Positions 1 to 8,439 of a DNA stretch of 64,000 nt are shown one piece after another. The notes below the pieces were generated by a model. That model saw only the letters and a list, made by a program, of their open reading frames with translations. It made no database searches and was not told the DNA's origin. Made by a program: the position numbers and the translations under genes. The DNA is from Lunatimonas lonarensis (lineage in GTDB: Bacteria; Bacteroidota; Bacteroidia; Cytophagales; Cyclobacteriaceae): positions 1 through 64,000 of the forward strand of contig NZ_AQHR01000088.1 in NCBI RefSeq assembly GCF_000390185.1, written 5' to 3'. Every line of letters starts with the position of its first letter. The first letter of the stretch is position 1.

Positions 1-206
1 TTTGAAGATAGGAGACATTAGACGTTAGACATAAGATGTGAGATGCGCGAAATTTACGATACCACATCCTTTCCAAAACCATGAACCCGAAGCAAAACTA
101 TCCTCCCAAACCTAACCCAATATATCGCCGAAGGCATATATCCACCTATATCGCGAAGCATATATCATTTCATATCACTTTGTATAAATCCCGGCCATCG
201 GAAAAT

Positions 207-383
207 CTATTTCTTAAACTGAGATTTCCGGCCATTCCAATAAAGTAACCATCCCGCCAGTGCCGTAAACATTACCAACGATATACGGGTTAGTATGGAT
301 ACATCGGTACCCGGAGCCAAGAAGGCGTAAATACTGGCAGCAAGACAGCCAAAGAAATAAACAAATAACAAAGTCCGAAACAT
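207..383 (-). CDS. small two-helix membrane protein, unknown
   Basis: A 58-residue ORF (ATG at 383, stop TAG at 207-209) with composition typical of a real membrane protein: hydrophobic stretches at about residues 4-23 and 30-49, separated by a short PGTD loop, and a basic tail (GRKSQFKK). It starts 9 nt after the stop of the small ORF at 393-575, and the pair sits inside a split copy of the tandem repeat. I recognise no family. It could be an immunity or accessory partner of the preceding peptide, or an orphan; that is inference. It is too short for routine gene calling, so it is easily missed. Confidence 0.5.
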   Translation of the reverse strand: MFRTLLFVYFFGCLAASIYAFLAPGTDVSILTRISLVMFTALAGWLLYWNGRKSQFKK

Positions 384-392
384 CTCTGATCT

Positions 393-575
393 TTAACGTG
401 AACCCAATGTATTTCCACATCCGTACACAGCTGCGGCTGTTGTTGCTACCCATAAGCTCCATCCACCGGCAACCGCCCAAAGCGGACCGGTAGTATAGGT
501 TAGAAATACTACGCCGACTATAGATGCTCCTACGCCAACGGGTTGCATACTTACAGATACTAACCTTATAACCAC
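393..575 (-). CDS. small Gly/Ala-rich hydrophobic peptide, unknown
   Basis: The ORF opens at a GTG (575) for 60 residues, or at an internal ATG (548) for 51. The shorter form starts MQPVGVGASIVGVVF and is rich in Gly, Ala, Val, Trp and Thr, with two hydrophobic segments and only one charged residue near the end (GNTLGSR). It resembles in composition small pore-forming or bacteriocin-like peptides, but there is no double-glycine leader and no exporter nearby, so this is only a suggestion. The 58-residue membrane ORF follows after 9 nt in a different frame. Both lie on a block inserted into the repeat array. Confidence 0.4.
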   Translation of the reverse strand: MVIRLVSVSMQPVGVGASIVGVVFLTYTTGPLWAVAGGWSLWVATTAAAVYGCGNTLGSR

Positions 576-1306
576 AACCCAATATATCGCCGAAGGCTTA
601 AATCTGAAACGTTAGACGTTAGACATAAGATGTGACATCGCAAAAATTACGATCCCACATCCTTTCCAAAACCACGAATCCGGAGCAAAACTATCCTCCC
701 AAACGCAACCAAATATATCGCCGCAGGCGTATATCAACGAATATCGCAAAGCATATATCATTTTAATATCGGCGCAGGCATATATCTGAGACGTTAGACG
801 TTAGACATAAGATGTGAGATTCGCAAAAATTAAGATCCTACATCCTTTCCAAAACCACGAATCCGGAGCAAAACTATCCTCCCAATCGCAACCAAATATA
901 TCGCCGAAGGCTTATATCCACTTATATCGCGCAGCATATATCATTTCAGTATCGCCGAAGGCTTATATCTGAGACGTTAGACGTTAGACCTAAGATGTGA
1001 GATTCACAAAAATTAAGATCCTACATCCTTTCCAAAACCACGAATCCGGAGCAAAACTATCCTCCCAATCGCAACCAAATATATCGCCGAAGGCTTATAT
1101 CCACTTATATCGCGAAGCATATATCATTTCAGTATCGCCGAAGGCTTATATCTGAGACGTTAGACGTTAGACCTAAGATGTGAGATTCGCAAAAATTACG
1201 ATCCCACATCCTTTCCAAAACCACGATTCCGAAGCAATTCTATCCCCCAAAACGTAACCCAATATATCGCCGCAGGCATATATCCACCTATATCGCGAAG
1301 CATATA

Positions 1307-1888
1307 TCATTTAATTACATTAAACAACGGCGGCTCACGGAGATACCACATCAGAAAGAAATTGAAAATGGCTAACCCAAAAACTGTAACATCTAGCGAA
1401 ACGCTACGGACTGCATTATACAAGGTAAATGGGCTGTGGCCTTCGCCGTAATCAAATTGTAGAGATCCACTAATGGTATACCGCACCCAAAATACAATAA
1501 AACACACTGCAGAGAGATAAAAAAAACCTACCCACATACCATTTAGAAAAAAGTAGTAGGTACTTATCCCGGCTAATGGAATCAGTGGCCAACTATCTCT
1601 GCGGGTTAAATGGGTTACCCCATAGTAAAAATACGGTATGTGAAACAGTAAAATTGCCAACATCGCTGAAGGAAAAAATCCATACCAATCCCCCCCGTTG
1701 ATAATATCGAAAGGCAGGATCAAAAACACAATAGCTATAACCAAGGCCGTAGCCCGATAGATAAGGTCGCCTCTTAGTTTCATCGGAAACAGCGTTTGTT
1801 CAACTCCCCAAAGTACGGCCTCCTCACTGAAAAATAATTTCAGTGGGGCGAAAAAAGCATTTTCTTTGGACTCTGGCACCGAACCCAT
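1307..1888 (-). CDS. hypothetical multi-pass membrane protein
   Basis: 193 residues starting MGSVPESKENAFF, with about five hydrophobic segments (roughly 45-63, 68-88, 103-122, 126-142 and 165-183) and aromatic-rich loops (FHIPYFYYG, YYFFLNGMW). I do not recognise a family. It is divergent from the 365-residue membrane protein at 1940, with only 51 bp between start codons. Its stop codon lies within the end of the last tandem repeat copy, so the repeat boundary has probably set the C-terminus. The inner membrane is the likely location. Confidence 0.65.
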   Translation of the reverse strand: MGSVPESKENAFFAPLKLFFSEEAVLWGVEQTLFPMKLRGDLIYRATALVIAIVFLILPFDIINGGDWYGFFPSAMLAILLFHIPYFYYGVTHLTRRDSWPLIPLAGISTYYFFLNGMWVGFFYLSAVCFIVFWVRYTISGSLQFDYGEGHSPFTLYNAVRSVSLDVTVFGLAIFNFFLMWYLREPPLFNVIK

Positions 1889-1939
1889 GACAGAGAGACG
1901 AAAAAAATCACTTAACTTCCATATCCCAAAAAAGACTTC

Positions 1940-3037
1940 ATGCCGGGTACTGCCGTCCGTCTAGTTGTATTACTTCTTCTCTACCACCTCCTCTTTACGG
2001 TGTTATTTCACCATTACCTGCTTACTCATGGTGGGGATTCGATTGCGTACTGGCAACTTTCTATCACCAATTACCGTCCGGCACTGGGCTGGATGGACTA
2101 TTTTGAGTACGGTAATTTTTTCATGCAATGGCTAACCTACGTTCCAGCTCGGGTTATGGGACTTTCCTATCTCACTGGAAATTTACTCTTTAGTCTGGTA
2201 GGTTTTCTCGGCTTTGTGGAGTTGCTTCGCCTGGGACTTACCCACTGGGGGTGGGAAAAGGGAAGCCTTCTGAAAAATGCATGGGTTCTTGCCCTTTTTA
2301 TACCAAGTGCCCATTTCTGGACCGCAGGCGTAGGAAAAGAAGCCGTCTTGTGGCTGGGAACGATATGGGTACTCAAAGGAAACACCAACCTTTGGAAAAA
2401 TGGCCACTGGCTCCTATTAGGCCTGTTTTTGACCGGTATGACACGTCCGATCCACGGGGCAGTGCTCATTTTGATCACCACAGTCTATCAACTCCAAGAC
2501 CGGAAAATCCTGAATAGTCCTTTTCGATGGCCAGTTATCGCCCTCTCTGCGGTGGGGGGGGCGTTTTTGCTTTACATTTTACTTCGCCAAACCCACCTAT
2601 CTGCTTGGAGCCTCGCTGCCATTTACGATTTTTTCAACAGCCAACTGGAATTTCTGGCAGGATTTCAGGCGGGAAGTTATATCCCCATGCACGAGTACAC
2701 GTGGCCTGTGCGGCTTTGGACGGTACTTTTTCGCCCACACCTGGGGGAGAGCGTAGGGATATGGCGATGGGCTGCAGCCTTGGAGAACAGTTTCTTGTTG
2801 CTACTTTCCCTAACCGCATTAGGCACAGGGGTATGGAAAAGGACCTTGCTAAACCCTCCACACTTTGTCTTGCAGGGGCTCATCCTTGGCATCGCAATGT
2901 TGCTCTTATACAGTGTCACGCTGAACAACCTGGGCATCATCACGCGCATGAAAAGCATTTTACTACCGTTTTTCGGGCTATTATGGCTTCCCTATACCGC
3001 TCTTATCAAAAAGAAAGTTATTTTTGGCGGTAATTAG
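1940..3037 (+). CDS. multi-pass membrane protein, polysaccharide polymerase-like
   Basis: 365 residues with about nine to ten hydrophobic helices starting right at the N-terminus, and polar motifs between helices (HGGDSIAYW near residue 31, FIPSAHFWTAGVGKEA near 116, TGMTRPIHGA near 155). The layout resembles EpsG/Wzy-type or GT-C-like membrane proteins that work beside glycan enzymes in Bacteroidota. The assignment rests on topology and neighbourhood, not on a diagnostic catalytic motif. The next gene, a polysaccharide deacetylase, starts 2 nt after the stop, so the two are almost certainly co-transcribed and probably act on the same cell-surface glycan. Confidence 0.6.
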   Translation: MPGTAVRLVVLLLLYHLLFTVLFHHYLLTHGGDSIAYWQLSITNYRPALGWMDYFEYGNFFMQWLTYVPARVMGLSYLTGNLLFSLVGFLGFVELLRLGLTHWGWEKGSLLKNAWVLALFIPSAHFWTAGVGKEAVLWLGTIWVLKGNTNLWKNGHWLLLGLFLTGMTRPIHGAVLILITTVYQLQDRKILNSPFRWPVIALSAVGGAFLLYILLRQTHLSAWSLAAIYDFFNSQLEFLAGFQAGSYIPMHEYTWPVRLWTVLFRPHLGESVGIWRWAAALENSFLLLLSLTALGTGVWKRTLLNPPHFVLQGLILGIAMLLLYSVTLNNLGIITRMKSILLPFFGLLWLPYTALIKKKVIFGGN

Positions 3038-3039
3038 CT

Positions 3040-4041
3040 TTGTCACTTACTATTCAACCCATCGTAGTGAGCCAGTCATTTTTCGTCATATCCCTTGATT
3101 TTGAGCTGCACTGGGGCCGCTTCGACAAGACTTCCTACCTTGGTAGGCTGGGCTACTATGAACGGGCAAGAGAGGCTGTTCCGCGTTTATTGGATCTTTT
3201 TGCCGAGTTTGGCATTTCAGCTACTTGGGCTACGGTAGGCATGCTACTGGCAAACGACCGTGAGGAATGGCGGATCTATCAGCCCGATGTACCGCCTCTG
3301 TTCAAATCCGAGGGTTATTCGGCCTACCGTTGGTACGAGAAACACGAAGTGCCCGACAGCATTCTCTTCGCCCCTGATTTGGCTAAATGCATACACAGCT
3401 ATCCGGGACAGGAAATTGGCTGCCATACCCACGCCCATTACTATACCGGGGCAGCTGGTGCCTGCGAAGCCAGTTTCCGTGCCGACTTACAAGCAGCCAG
3501 ACGGATAGCAAAGGAAAAACTGGGCATGGACATGCGCTCCCTGGTTTTTCCCAGAAATCAATATAATGACGAAGTACTGAGAATTTCCGGAGAAGAAGGA
3601 TTTTCCATGGTGCGCACAAATCCCTACGATTGGTACTGGCAAAACCCACAAGATCACGAATTCTCCAAACGCCTGTTCCGTACAGGTGACTCAATACTTC
3701 CTCTGAGTAACAAAACCTCGTACCCACGCGCGATGCTCCATGTACCTAAACCTCCCTTGCCGGTGCAAGTCCCCGCCTCCCGTTTCTTTCGCCCTTTCCA
3801 ATCCAAAGCTCTTTGGGTCAATCGCCTCAAGTTAAAACGCATCTTTCAGGAAATGAATCTGGCGGCAGCCGAAGGTGAGGTATATCATATGTGGTGGCAC
3901 CCCCACAATCACGGCCATCACCTGGAATCTTCCCTCGCTGAGGTAAGACAAGTCCTCTCCCATTACCAACAGCTGCATGAAAAAACCGGCATGCAATCTA
4001 TCAACATGGCAGATTTAGGGGCTATCGTATATAGCGTATAA
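3040..4041 (+). CDS. polysaccharide deacetylase family protein
   Basis: 333 residues. The N-terminal SLDFELHWG motif (about residues 18-26) carries the Asp/Glu of the NodB-like fold. GCHTHAHYY (about 128) supplies metal-binding histidines, and a C-terminal MWWHPHNHGHH holds a further His cluster. The family removes N- or O-acetyl groups from glycans. No signal peptide is visible, so it may act in the cytoplasm on a precursor. The reading frame opens with TTG at 3040, immediately after the upstream stop; a GTG at 3067 is the alternative start. No ATG occurs before the conserved motif. Confidence 0.85.
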   Translation: MSLTIQPIVVSQSFFVISLDFELHWGRFDKTSYLGRLGYYERAREAVPRLLDLFAEFGISATWATVGMLLANDREEWRIYQPDVPPLFKSEGYSAYRWYEKHEVPDSILFAPDLAKCIHSYPGQEIGCHTHAHYYTGAAGACEASFRADLQAARRIAKEKLGMDMRSLVFPRNQYNDEVLRISGEEGFSMVRTNPYDWYWQNPQDHEFSKRLFRTGDSILPLSNKTSYPRAMLHVPKPPLPVQVPASRFFRPFQSKALWVNRLKLKRIFQEMNLAAAEGEVYHMWWHPHNHGHHLESSLAEVRQVLSHYQQLHEKTGMQSINMADLGAIVYSV

Positions 4042-4147
4042 TGAATATATTGCTCCGACTAAATCAAACTCACCTGCTAGATGTTATCTCCCCGTTGCAA
4101 CCAAATCAAAATGATATTCCCTTAAAATTCCACAAACTAGTCCTTTT

Positions 4148-4948
4148 ATGAAGCTACAGGACATTTACATCTATCCGATCAAGTCATTGGGTGGTATCCG
4201 CTTGGCATCTGCCAAACTAGAAGAACGAGGAATCCAGTACGACCGAAGATGGATGCTCGTAGATGCGCAGGGCTGCTTTCTTTCTCAGCGTACCCATCCG
4301 CAAATGGCACTTTTGGGGGTAAGCGTGCTGCCCGAGGGGCTACGAATTACCCACAAGATGGACAAGAGACAGTCTATACTGGTTCCATTCACCCCGGAAA
4401 CGAATCGGATGATCCCTGTGTCAATCTGGGAGGACCTGGTAGCAGGTCAGGTGGTGTCGAAAACAGCGGGCAGGTGGTTTTCTGAAATATTGCGAATGCC
4501 TTGTGAGTTGGTAATGATGCCGGAAAATATCCAGCGAAAAATCGATCCCAAATACGCCGTAAAAGGGGAAACGGTGAGCTATGCGGATGCCATGCCTTAT
4601 CTACTAATCGGACAGGCATCCCTTGATGATCTGAATGCCCGTCTTGAAAACCCCGTTCCGATGAACCGATTTAGACCCAACTTGGTGTTTTCAGGGGGGA
4701 TTCCTTATGAGGACGACGGCTGGAAAACCCTACGAATAGGGGATGCTGTTTTTAAAATTACCAAACCCTGTGCCCGGTGTGTACTGACCACGGTAGACCA
4801 GGCCACAGCAAAAAAGGGCAAAGAGCCTCTCCGCACATTGGCCGGCTACAGAAATGTAGGGGGGAAAGTCTTGTTTGGGCAGAATATGCTGCTATTGGGA
4901 GGTTCCAGCCTGCACGTTGGCGATGCGCTGATTCCCTCAGCCTCGTAA
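4148..4948 (+). CDS. MOSC domain-containing protein (YcbX/mARC-type)
   Basis: 266 residues. The N-terminal MOSC beta-barrel domain (DIYIYPIKSLGG) is followed by the C-terminal MOSC domain with the conserved KPCARCVLTTVD segment near residue 210, whose Cys is the expected molybdenum-cofactor ligand. RFRPNLVFSGG and the LRTLAGYR tail motif also match the family. mARC/YcbX proteins reduce N-hydroxylated compounds using Moco. The gene ends 4 nt from the stop of the convergent mogA, which fits a shared link to molybdenum cofactor. The ATG at 4148 precedes the first conserved strand. Confidence 0.88.
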   Translation: MKLQDIYIYPIKSLGGIRLASAKLEERGIQYDRRWMLVDAQGCFLSQRTHPQMALLGVSVLPEGLRITHKMDKRQSILVPFTPETNRMIPVSIWEDLVAGQVVSKTAGRWFSEILRMPCELVMMPENIQRKIDPKYAVKGETVSYADAMPYLLIGQASLDDLNARLENPVPMNRFRPNLVFSGGIPYEDDGWKTLRIGDAVFKITKPCARCVLTTVDQATAKKGKEPLRTLAGYRNVGGKVLFGQNMLLLGGSSLHVGDALIPSAS

Positions 4949-4952
4949 AGGA

Positions 4953-5480
4953 TTATTTCTTGGGGCGAAAAACCTTGATTACCGCTGGATTTGCCTCCAA
5001 ATAAGGGCCCTCTATGAGGTCAATGCAGTAGGGTATGGCCGGAAAGACCGCATCCAAGCATTGCCGTATGGCGGACGGTTTCCCTGGAAGGTTGACAATC
5101 AGGCTTTGGTTTCGGATGCCGGCCGTCTGCCGGGAAAGGATGGCGGTAGGAACGTATTGAAGGCTTACCTGCCGCATCAGTTCGCCGAATCCAGGCATCA
5201 TTTTTTGGCAGACCGCCTCGGTGGCTTCGGGAGTGACATCGCGAAGTGCCGGCCCCGTACCACCGGTGGTTACCACGAGGCAGCAGCCCTCCCGATCGCA
5301 AAGTTCGATGAGGGTTTCTTCCAACCGATCCTGCTCGTCGGGCACCACCCGATAGACCGGTTCCCACGGAGAAAGGAGGTATTCCGTAAGTGTCCGGATG
5401 ATTTCCTTACCTGAAATATCTTCGTATACGTTGGCTGCCGCCCGATCGGAGGAGGTTATGATGCCTATTTTTATGCTCAT
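4953..5480 (-). CDS. mogA: molybdopterin adenylyltransferase MogA/MoaB family
   Basis: 175 residues of the MoCF-binding fold. The TTGGTGPALRDVTPEAT motif (about 70-86) binds the phosphates and pyran ring of molybdopterin, and LPGKPSAIRQC (about 130) is the second signature. The protein activates molybdopterin by AMP transfer before molybdate insertion; MoaB-type members share the fold, so MogA versus MoaB is not fully separable here. It is convergent with the MOSC gene. No other moa/moe genes are in view, so the rest of the pathway must lie elsewhere. Confidence 0.85.
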   Translation of the reverse strand: MSIKIGIITSSDRAAANVYEDISGKEIIRTLTEYLLSPWEPVYRVVPDEQDRLEETLIELCDREGCCLVVTTGGTGPALRDVTPEATEAVCQKMMPGFGELMRQVSLQYVPTAILSRQTAGIRNQSLIVNLPGKPSAIRQCLDAVFPAIPYCIDLIEGPYLEANPAVIKVFRPKK

Positions 5481-5704
5481 CGTGACCGAAATTGATCTTC
5501 AAAGAAAGGAAATTTTTCGGACATCAAAAGCCTTTGGCTCTGCAATTCTACCTTTGTTAATTGATTTATGGTTTAAAAAACGAAGGTATCCAGTACCCTG
5601 GATTTTCAACGAAAAACCCGACGGAATAAGCCTCGTTAACCCGAACCTTTTTACCACAAACTCCGTTATAAAACCATTCATCTTCAATATAAACCTTTTA
5701 AAAA

Positions 5705-6151
5705 ATGAAAAAGACCAAGTTATTGTTTGCCTTATTTTTACTATTTACAGCATCCATCCATGCGCAGCAGGAGTTCAAAATTGTAACCGTAGTTGAATCC
5801 ATCGTTCCGATGGGCTTGGGTAGATCTAGGATAGTTGATAACAATGCCACTACCGATTATCAAGAGTTCACTACGGAAAGAACCGACGGTAGAAGGAGCA
5901 ATCAGCGGGAGATCAGCCGTTCGGACCTACGGATCGATGAAATTGAAGAGACGAAGCTGTTAAACTTTTTCAGTGCCACCGGGATCAACTTCCAAAATAT
6001 TGCTTCCAATGACGCGATTATTACCTCCAAAATAAACACCATGCTCTCGGACGGGTGGAAGTTGACCTTTGTAACCAGTGGAGTGGAAAGCAATGCCGGT
6101 CCGGACGATGGTCAGGGGATTTTTATCACTCGTCTGTTTTTTTCGCGATAG
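5705..6151 (+). CDS. small secreted protein, unknown
   Basis: 148 residues with a clear signal peptide (MKKTKLLFALFLLFTASIHAQ, cleavage expected after HAQ). The mature part is polar. The middle is charged (TERTDGRRSNQREISRSDLR), followed by a region that looks folded (GWKLTFVTSGVES...GIFITRLFFSR). The final segment resembles small DUF4177-like secreted proteins with a 'DGWKL' strand, but I do not claim membership. It is probably monocistronic, lying between divergent mogA and the convergent metallophosphoesterase. The periplasm is the likely location. Confidence 0.65.
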   Translation: MKKTKLLFALFLLFTASIHAQQEFKIVTVVESIVPMGLGRSRIVDNNATTDYQEFTTERTDGRRSNQREISRSDLRIDEIEETKLLNFFSATGINFQNIASNDAIITSKINTMLSDGWKLTFVTSGVESNAGPDDGQGIFITRLFFSR

Positions 6152-6245
6152 TAGTTTACTTGGGAGTCTGCGGCATACCGCGAAAAACGGATAGATATCG
6201 GCCTGAAATCTTCAAATTGGATGCGTGATCCAAACGCAAAAAAAG

Positions 6246-7502
6246 CTAGGCTTTGCGCAGCTCCAACACGGTGATTTCAGGCCAGATACCTACCCTACCG
6301 GAAAAAGCATGAAACCCGAATCCCCGATTGACATAAAGGTATTTGCCATTATGCTCCGCGATACCGGCCCAATTCGGGTACCGAAATTGAGCAGGACTCC
6401 AGCGTATCAAGGGAGTTTCTATCCCAAACTGCATACCATGGGTATGGCCGCTAAGCGTTAAATGTACCTGCTTGGGATGGTTTTTTACTTCCTCATCCCA
6501 ATGGGATGGGTCATGGGAAAGAAGTATTTTGAACTCTGCCGGATCGGCCTCTAGCAGTGCTTTTTCCAAATCTCCCTTCGCGTGAAAGCCTACTCCCCAA
6601 TTTTCCACACCCAACAAGCGGATACGCTGCCCATCTTTTTCCAACAGCACGCTTTCGTCCAATAATAGCCTGTATCCCATTTCTGCATGCAACTCCTTGA
6701 GCCGTCGAAAGTTTTGCTCCTTCTCTTCCTTGCTGGGCCAGGAGACGTAGTCACCATAGTCGTGATTGCCCAAGATGGAGAACTGGCCAAAGGGAGCCCT
6801 TATCTTGGCAAACCCCTTTGCAAAGGGACTGATTTCATCCGCCTTGTGGTTAACCAAGTCACCGGTGAACACAAATAGATCCGATTGCTGCTTTGCAGCG
6901 AGGTCTATCCCCCGCTGCACCGCATCCCGGTCGGTAAAGCTTCCGGCGTGGATATCTGAAAGCTGCGTAATGGTAAATCCGTCAAAGGCATCGGGCAAGT
7001 CCTTGAAATAAACGGTTTGACGTATGACGCGGAAATTATATTTGCCCCGGACGATCCCATACACAAATCCCGCAAAGGGGATGGCAGCCGTCGCAAAGGC
7101 CAATTGGCTAACAAATTTTCTTCTGTCCGGCAGATAACCACCTGTGCCCTGCGCTTCGCCCCAGAAATAATTCCATCCGCTAGCCAATACCCGTACGATA
7201 TCTTCAGCAAACAAGAACAGGATAACGGTAATCTGCGTGACAGTAACCGTTAGAAACAGGTTTAACACCTGCTGGGAGTCCCGGCTTATCTCTCCTTCTC
7301 TAGAAATCCGGAAAAAGGTAAACAGAATCCACAAGGTAATGCCCACCATCACAAGCCAATAGGCGGCAAATACAAGTAGTTTTCCACGTGTATGATCCCA
7401 ACCCTGAAAGAGTGCCTTAAACCCTTGAAAGGTATACCAATTCAAAAAACAACTAAAGAGAAAGACAGTAGTGATAAAAATAATCGGACCAAGATTGTTC
7501 AT
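6246..7502 (-). CDS. membrane-anchored metallophosphoesterase (YkuE/YaeI-like)
   Basis: 418 residues. The first ~150 form about four transmembrane helices. The calcineurin-like phosphoesterase domain follows, with TQLSDIHAGSF (metal-binding Asp/His), FTGDLVNHK, LGNHDYGDY, LLSHDPSHW and SGHTHGMQFG, which are all five canonical blocks. Relatives hydrolyse phosphodiester or pyrophosphate bonds, some in lipid turnover; the substrate here is unknown. It lies 52 bp downstream of the transglutaminase, the last Anbu-operon gene, and may be read through from it. Confidence 0.9.
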   Translation of the reverse strand: MNNLGPIIFITTVFLFSCFLNWYTFQGFKALFQGWDHTRGKLLVFAAYWLVMVGITLWILFTFFRISREGEISRDSQQVLNLFLTVTVTQITVILFLFAEDIVRVLASGWNYFWGEAQGTGGYLPDRRKFVSQLAFATAAIPFAGFVYGIVRGKYNFRVIRQTVYFKDLPDAFDGFTITQLSDIHAGSFTDRDAVQRGIDLAAKQQSDLFVFTGDLVNHKADEISPFAKGFAKIRAPFGQFSILGNHDYGDYVSWPSKEEKEQNFRRLKELHAEMGYRLLLDESVLLEKDGQRIRLLGVENWGVGFHAKGDLEKALLEADPAEFKILLSHDPSHWDEEVKNHPKQVHLTLSGHTHGMQFGIETPLIRWSPAQFRYPNWAGIAEHNGKYLYVNRGFGFHAFSGRVGIWPEITVLELRKA

Positions 7503-7554
7503 TCGTAGGAGTTTGTGCTGTTAAATAATCGAAATAAAACCGAAAAGGTTTTAC

Positions 7555-8427
7555 TTATCCCTGATTAATGTCGGTTTGCATCAACTCTACCCGGCTGCTT
7601 AGCGTTGCCTTCACTATCCGATCCCCCCCGACTGTCCCGTGTACGGGCAATGTTCGGGATGGATGGTGTCCGGTCGCCAGGGGTATGTAGTGGTGATCGG
7701 CCAATAGTCCCAGGCTTGGATCCAATCCAATCCAGCCAGCACCGGGCAGATAGGCCTCCACCCATGCATGTAGTTCATGCCCCTCGTCCAGATCCGGGTT
7801 AAAAGCATAGCCACTTACAAATCTGGATGCAATGCCGGCATTCCTAAGCATAATCATCATCATCCATGCCAAATCCCTGCAAGACGCTTGCTTCTTGTGA
7901 AATGTATACACCGGTTCCCATACATTCTCCTCAAGGCGGATCATATGCTCCCATTCGGCATATAACGAAGCGTTTAGGGAGGTCAGGAAAAGTATGGGAT
8001 CTCCCGAAGTCATATGATCTCTGACAAAGCTAGTTAACTCGGAATGCTCGCCTCCTGCAAGAAAGGGGGCCAAAAGTGGGGTTTCTTCAGAATGGTATGT
8101 GAACGGCTTTTCCCTTGCAACATCAACCGACTCCAAAAAACCGGAATCTATCACAAAGGCATAGGGATTAAACGGTCTGCTCTCAACGTGGGCATGAAGC
8201 ATTACCCTCAACTCGGCGGAGGATTCGCCAAACCAAACCTGAAAATAGGGATTACCTTCCAAGCTGAACCGCTCACTGATGCCCGAAGGCTCAGGGGCTA
8301 CATCCAGCCTGTATTCCAAAATACGCAAATAGTCTCGTTGAAGGGGCTTCAGCAACAACTGGTGCGGGTTCAGGAACACCTTTGAACTATACGTGTATAA
8401 GGTTTCATGGTGTATCCTAATCTTCAT
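7555..8427 (-). CDS. transglutaminase-like cysteine peptidase of Anbu operon
   Basis: 290 residues. The bacterial transglutaminase N-terminal domain (MKIRIHHETLYTYSS...) is followed by the transglutaminase core with a complete catalytic triad: Cys183 (SCRDLAW), His220 (ELHAWVEAYLPG) and Asp236 (GLDPSLG). In bacteria this family usually hydrolyses or transfers at peptide or isopeptide bonds. It starts 12 nt after the Anbu stop, and genes of this type are characteristic partners of Anbu, alpha-E and the circularly permuted ATP-grasp. No signal peptide is visible, so a cytoplasmic role with those partners is likely. Confidence 0.92.
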   Translation of the reverse strand: MKIRIHHETLYTYSSKVFLNPHQLLLKPLQRDYLRILEYRLDVAPEPSGISERFSLEGNPYFQVWFGESSAELRVMLHAHVESRPFNPYAFVIDSGFLESVDVAREKPFTYHSEETPLLAPFLAGGEHSELTSFVRDHMTSGDPILFLTSLNASLYAEWEHMIRLEENVWEPVYTFHKKQASCRDLAWMMMIMLRNAGIASRFVSGYAFNPDLDEGHELHAWVEAYLPGAGWIGLDPSLGLLADHHYIPLATGHHPSRTLPVHGTVGGDRIVKATLSSRVELMQTDINQG

Positions 8428-8439
8428 GTGCCTCCGTGA

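Larger units (their letters stand above)
12..1312. repeat. tandem array of about 183-bp repeats with mini-hairpins
   Basis: Five copies of one unit can be aligned by eye, starting at 12, 606, 788, 971 and 1154 (spacing 182-183 bp for the last four). Each begins with a doubled GACGTTAGAC-type motif and TAAGATGTGA, continues through a conserved CCACATCCTTTCCAAAACCA or CTACATCC block, and ends in short A+T-rich palindromes centred on GCCGAAGGC, GCGAAGC and again GCCGAAGGC. Copy 1 is split by about 400 bp carrying two small ORFs (about 186-580). Copy 5 stops at 1312, just inside the end of the next gene. The stems are kept while the loop alternates GAA/GCA. No long ORF fits the repeat. 576-1306 holds only this array. 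Confidence 0.9.

Noticed and set aside
207-582. A single 122-residue ORF (214-582, alternative frame) instead of two small genes
   Set aside because: That frame starts from TTG within repeat sequence and gives a Cys/Arg/Ser/Tyr-rich protein. The two other frames give coherent membrane-type sequences, so I prefer them, with modest confidence.
12-1312. Possible CRISPR array
   Set aside because: The units are about 183 bp, directly adjacent and similar along the entire length, with no alternating unique spacers.
5499-5704. Gene or promoter between mogA and the secreted protein
   Set aside because: ORFs here are short and lack protein-like composition. TACCTTTG at 5549-5556 resembles a -7 box but would leave a leader of about 150 nt and has no -33 partner.
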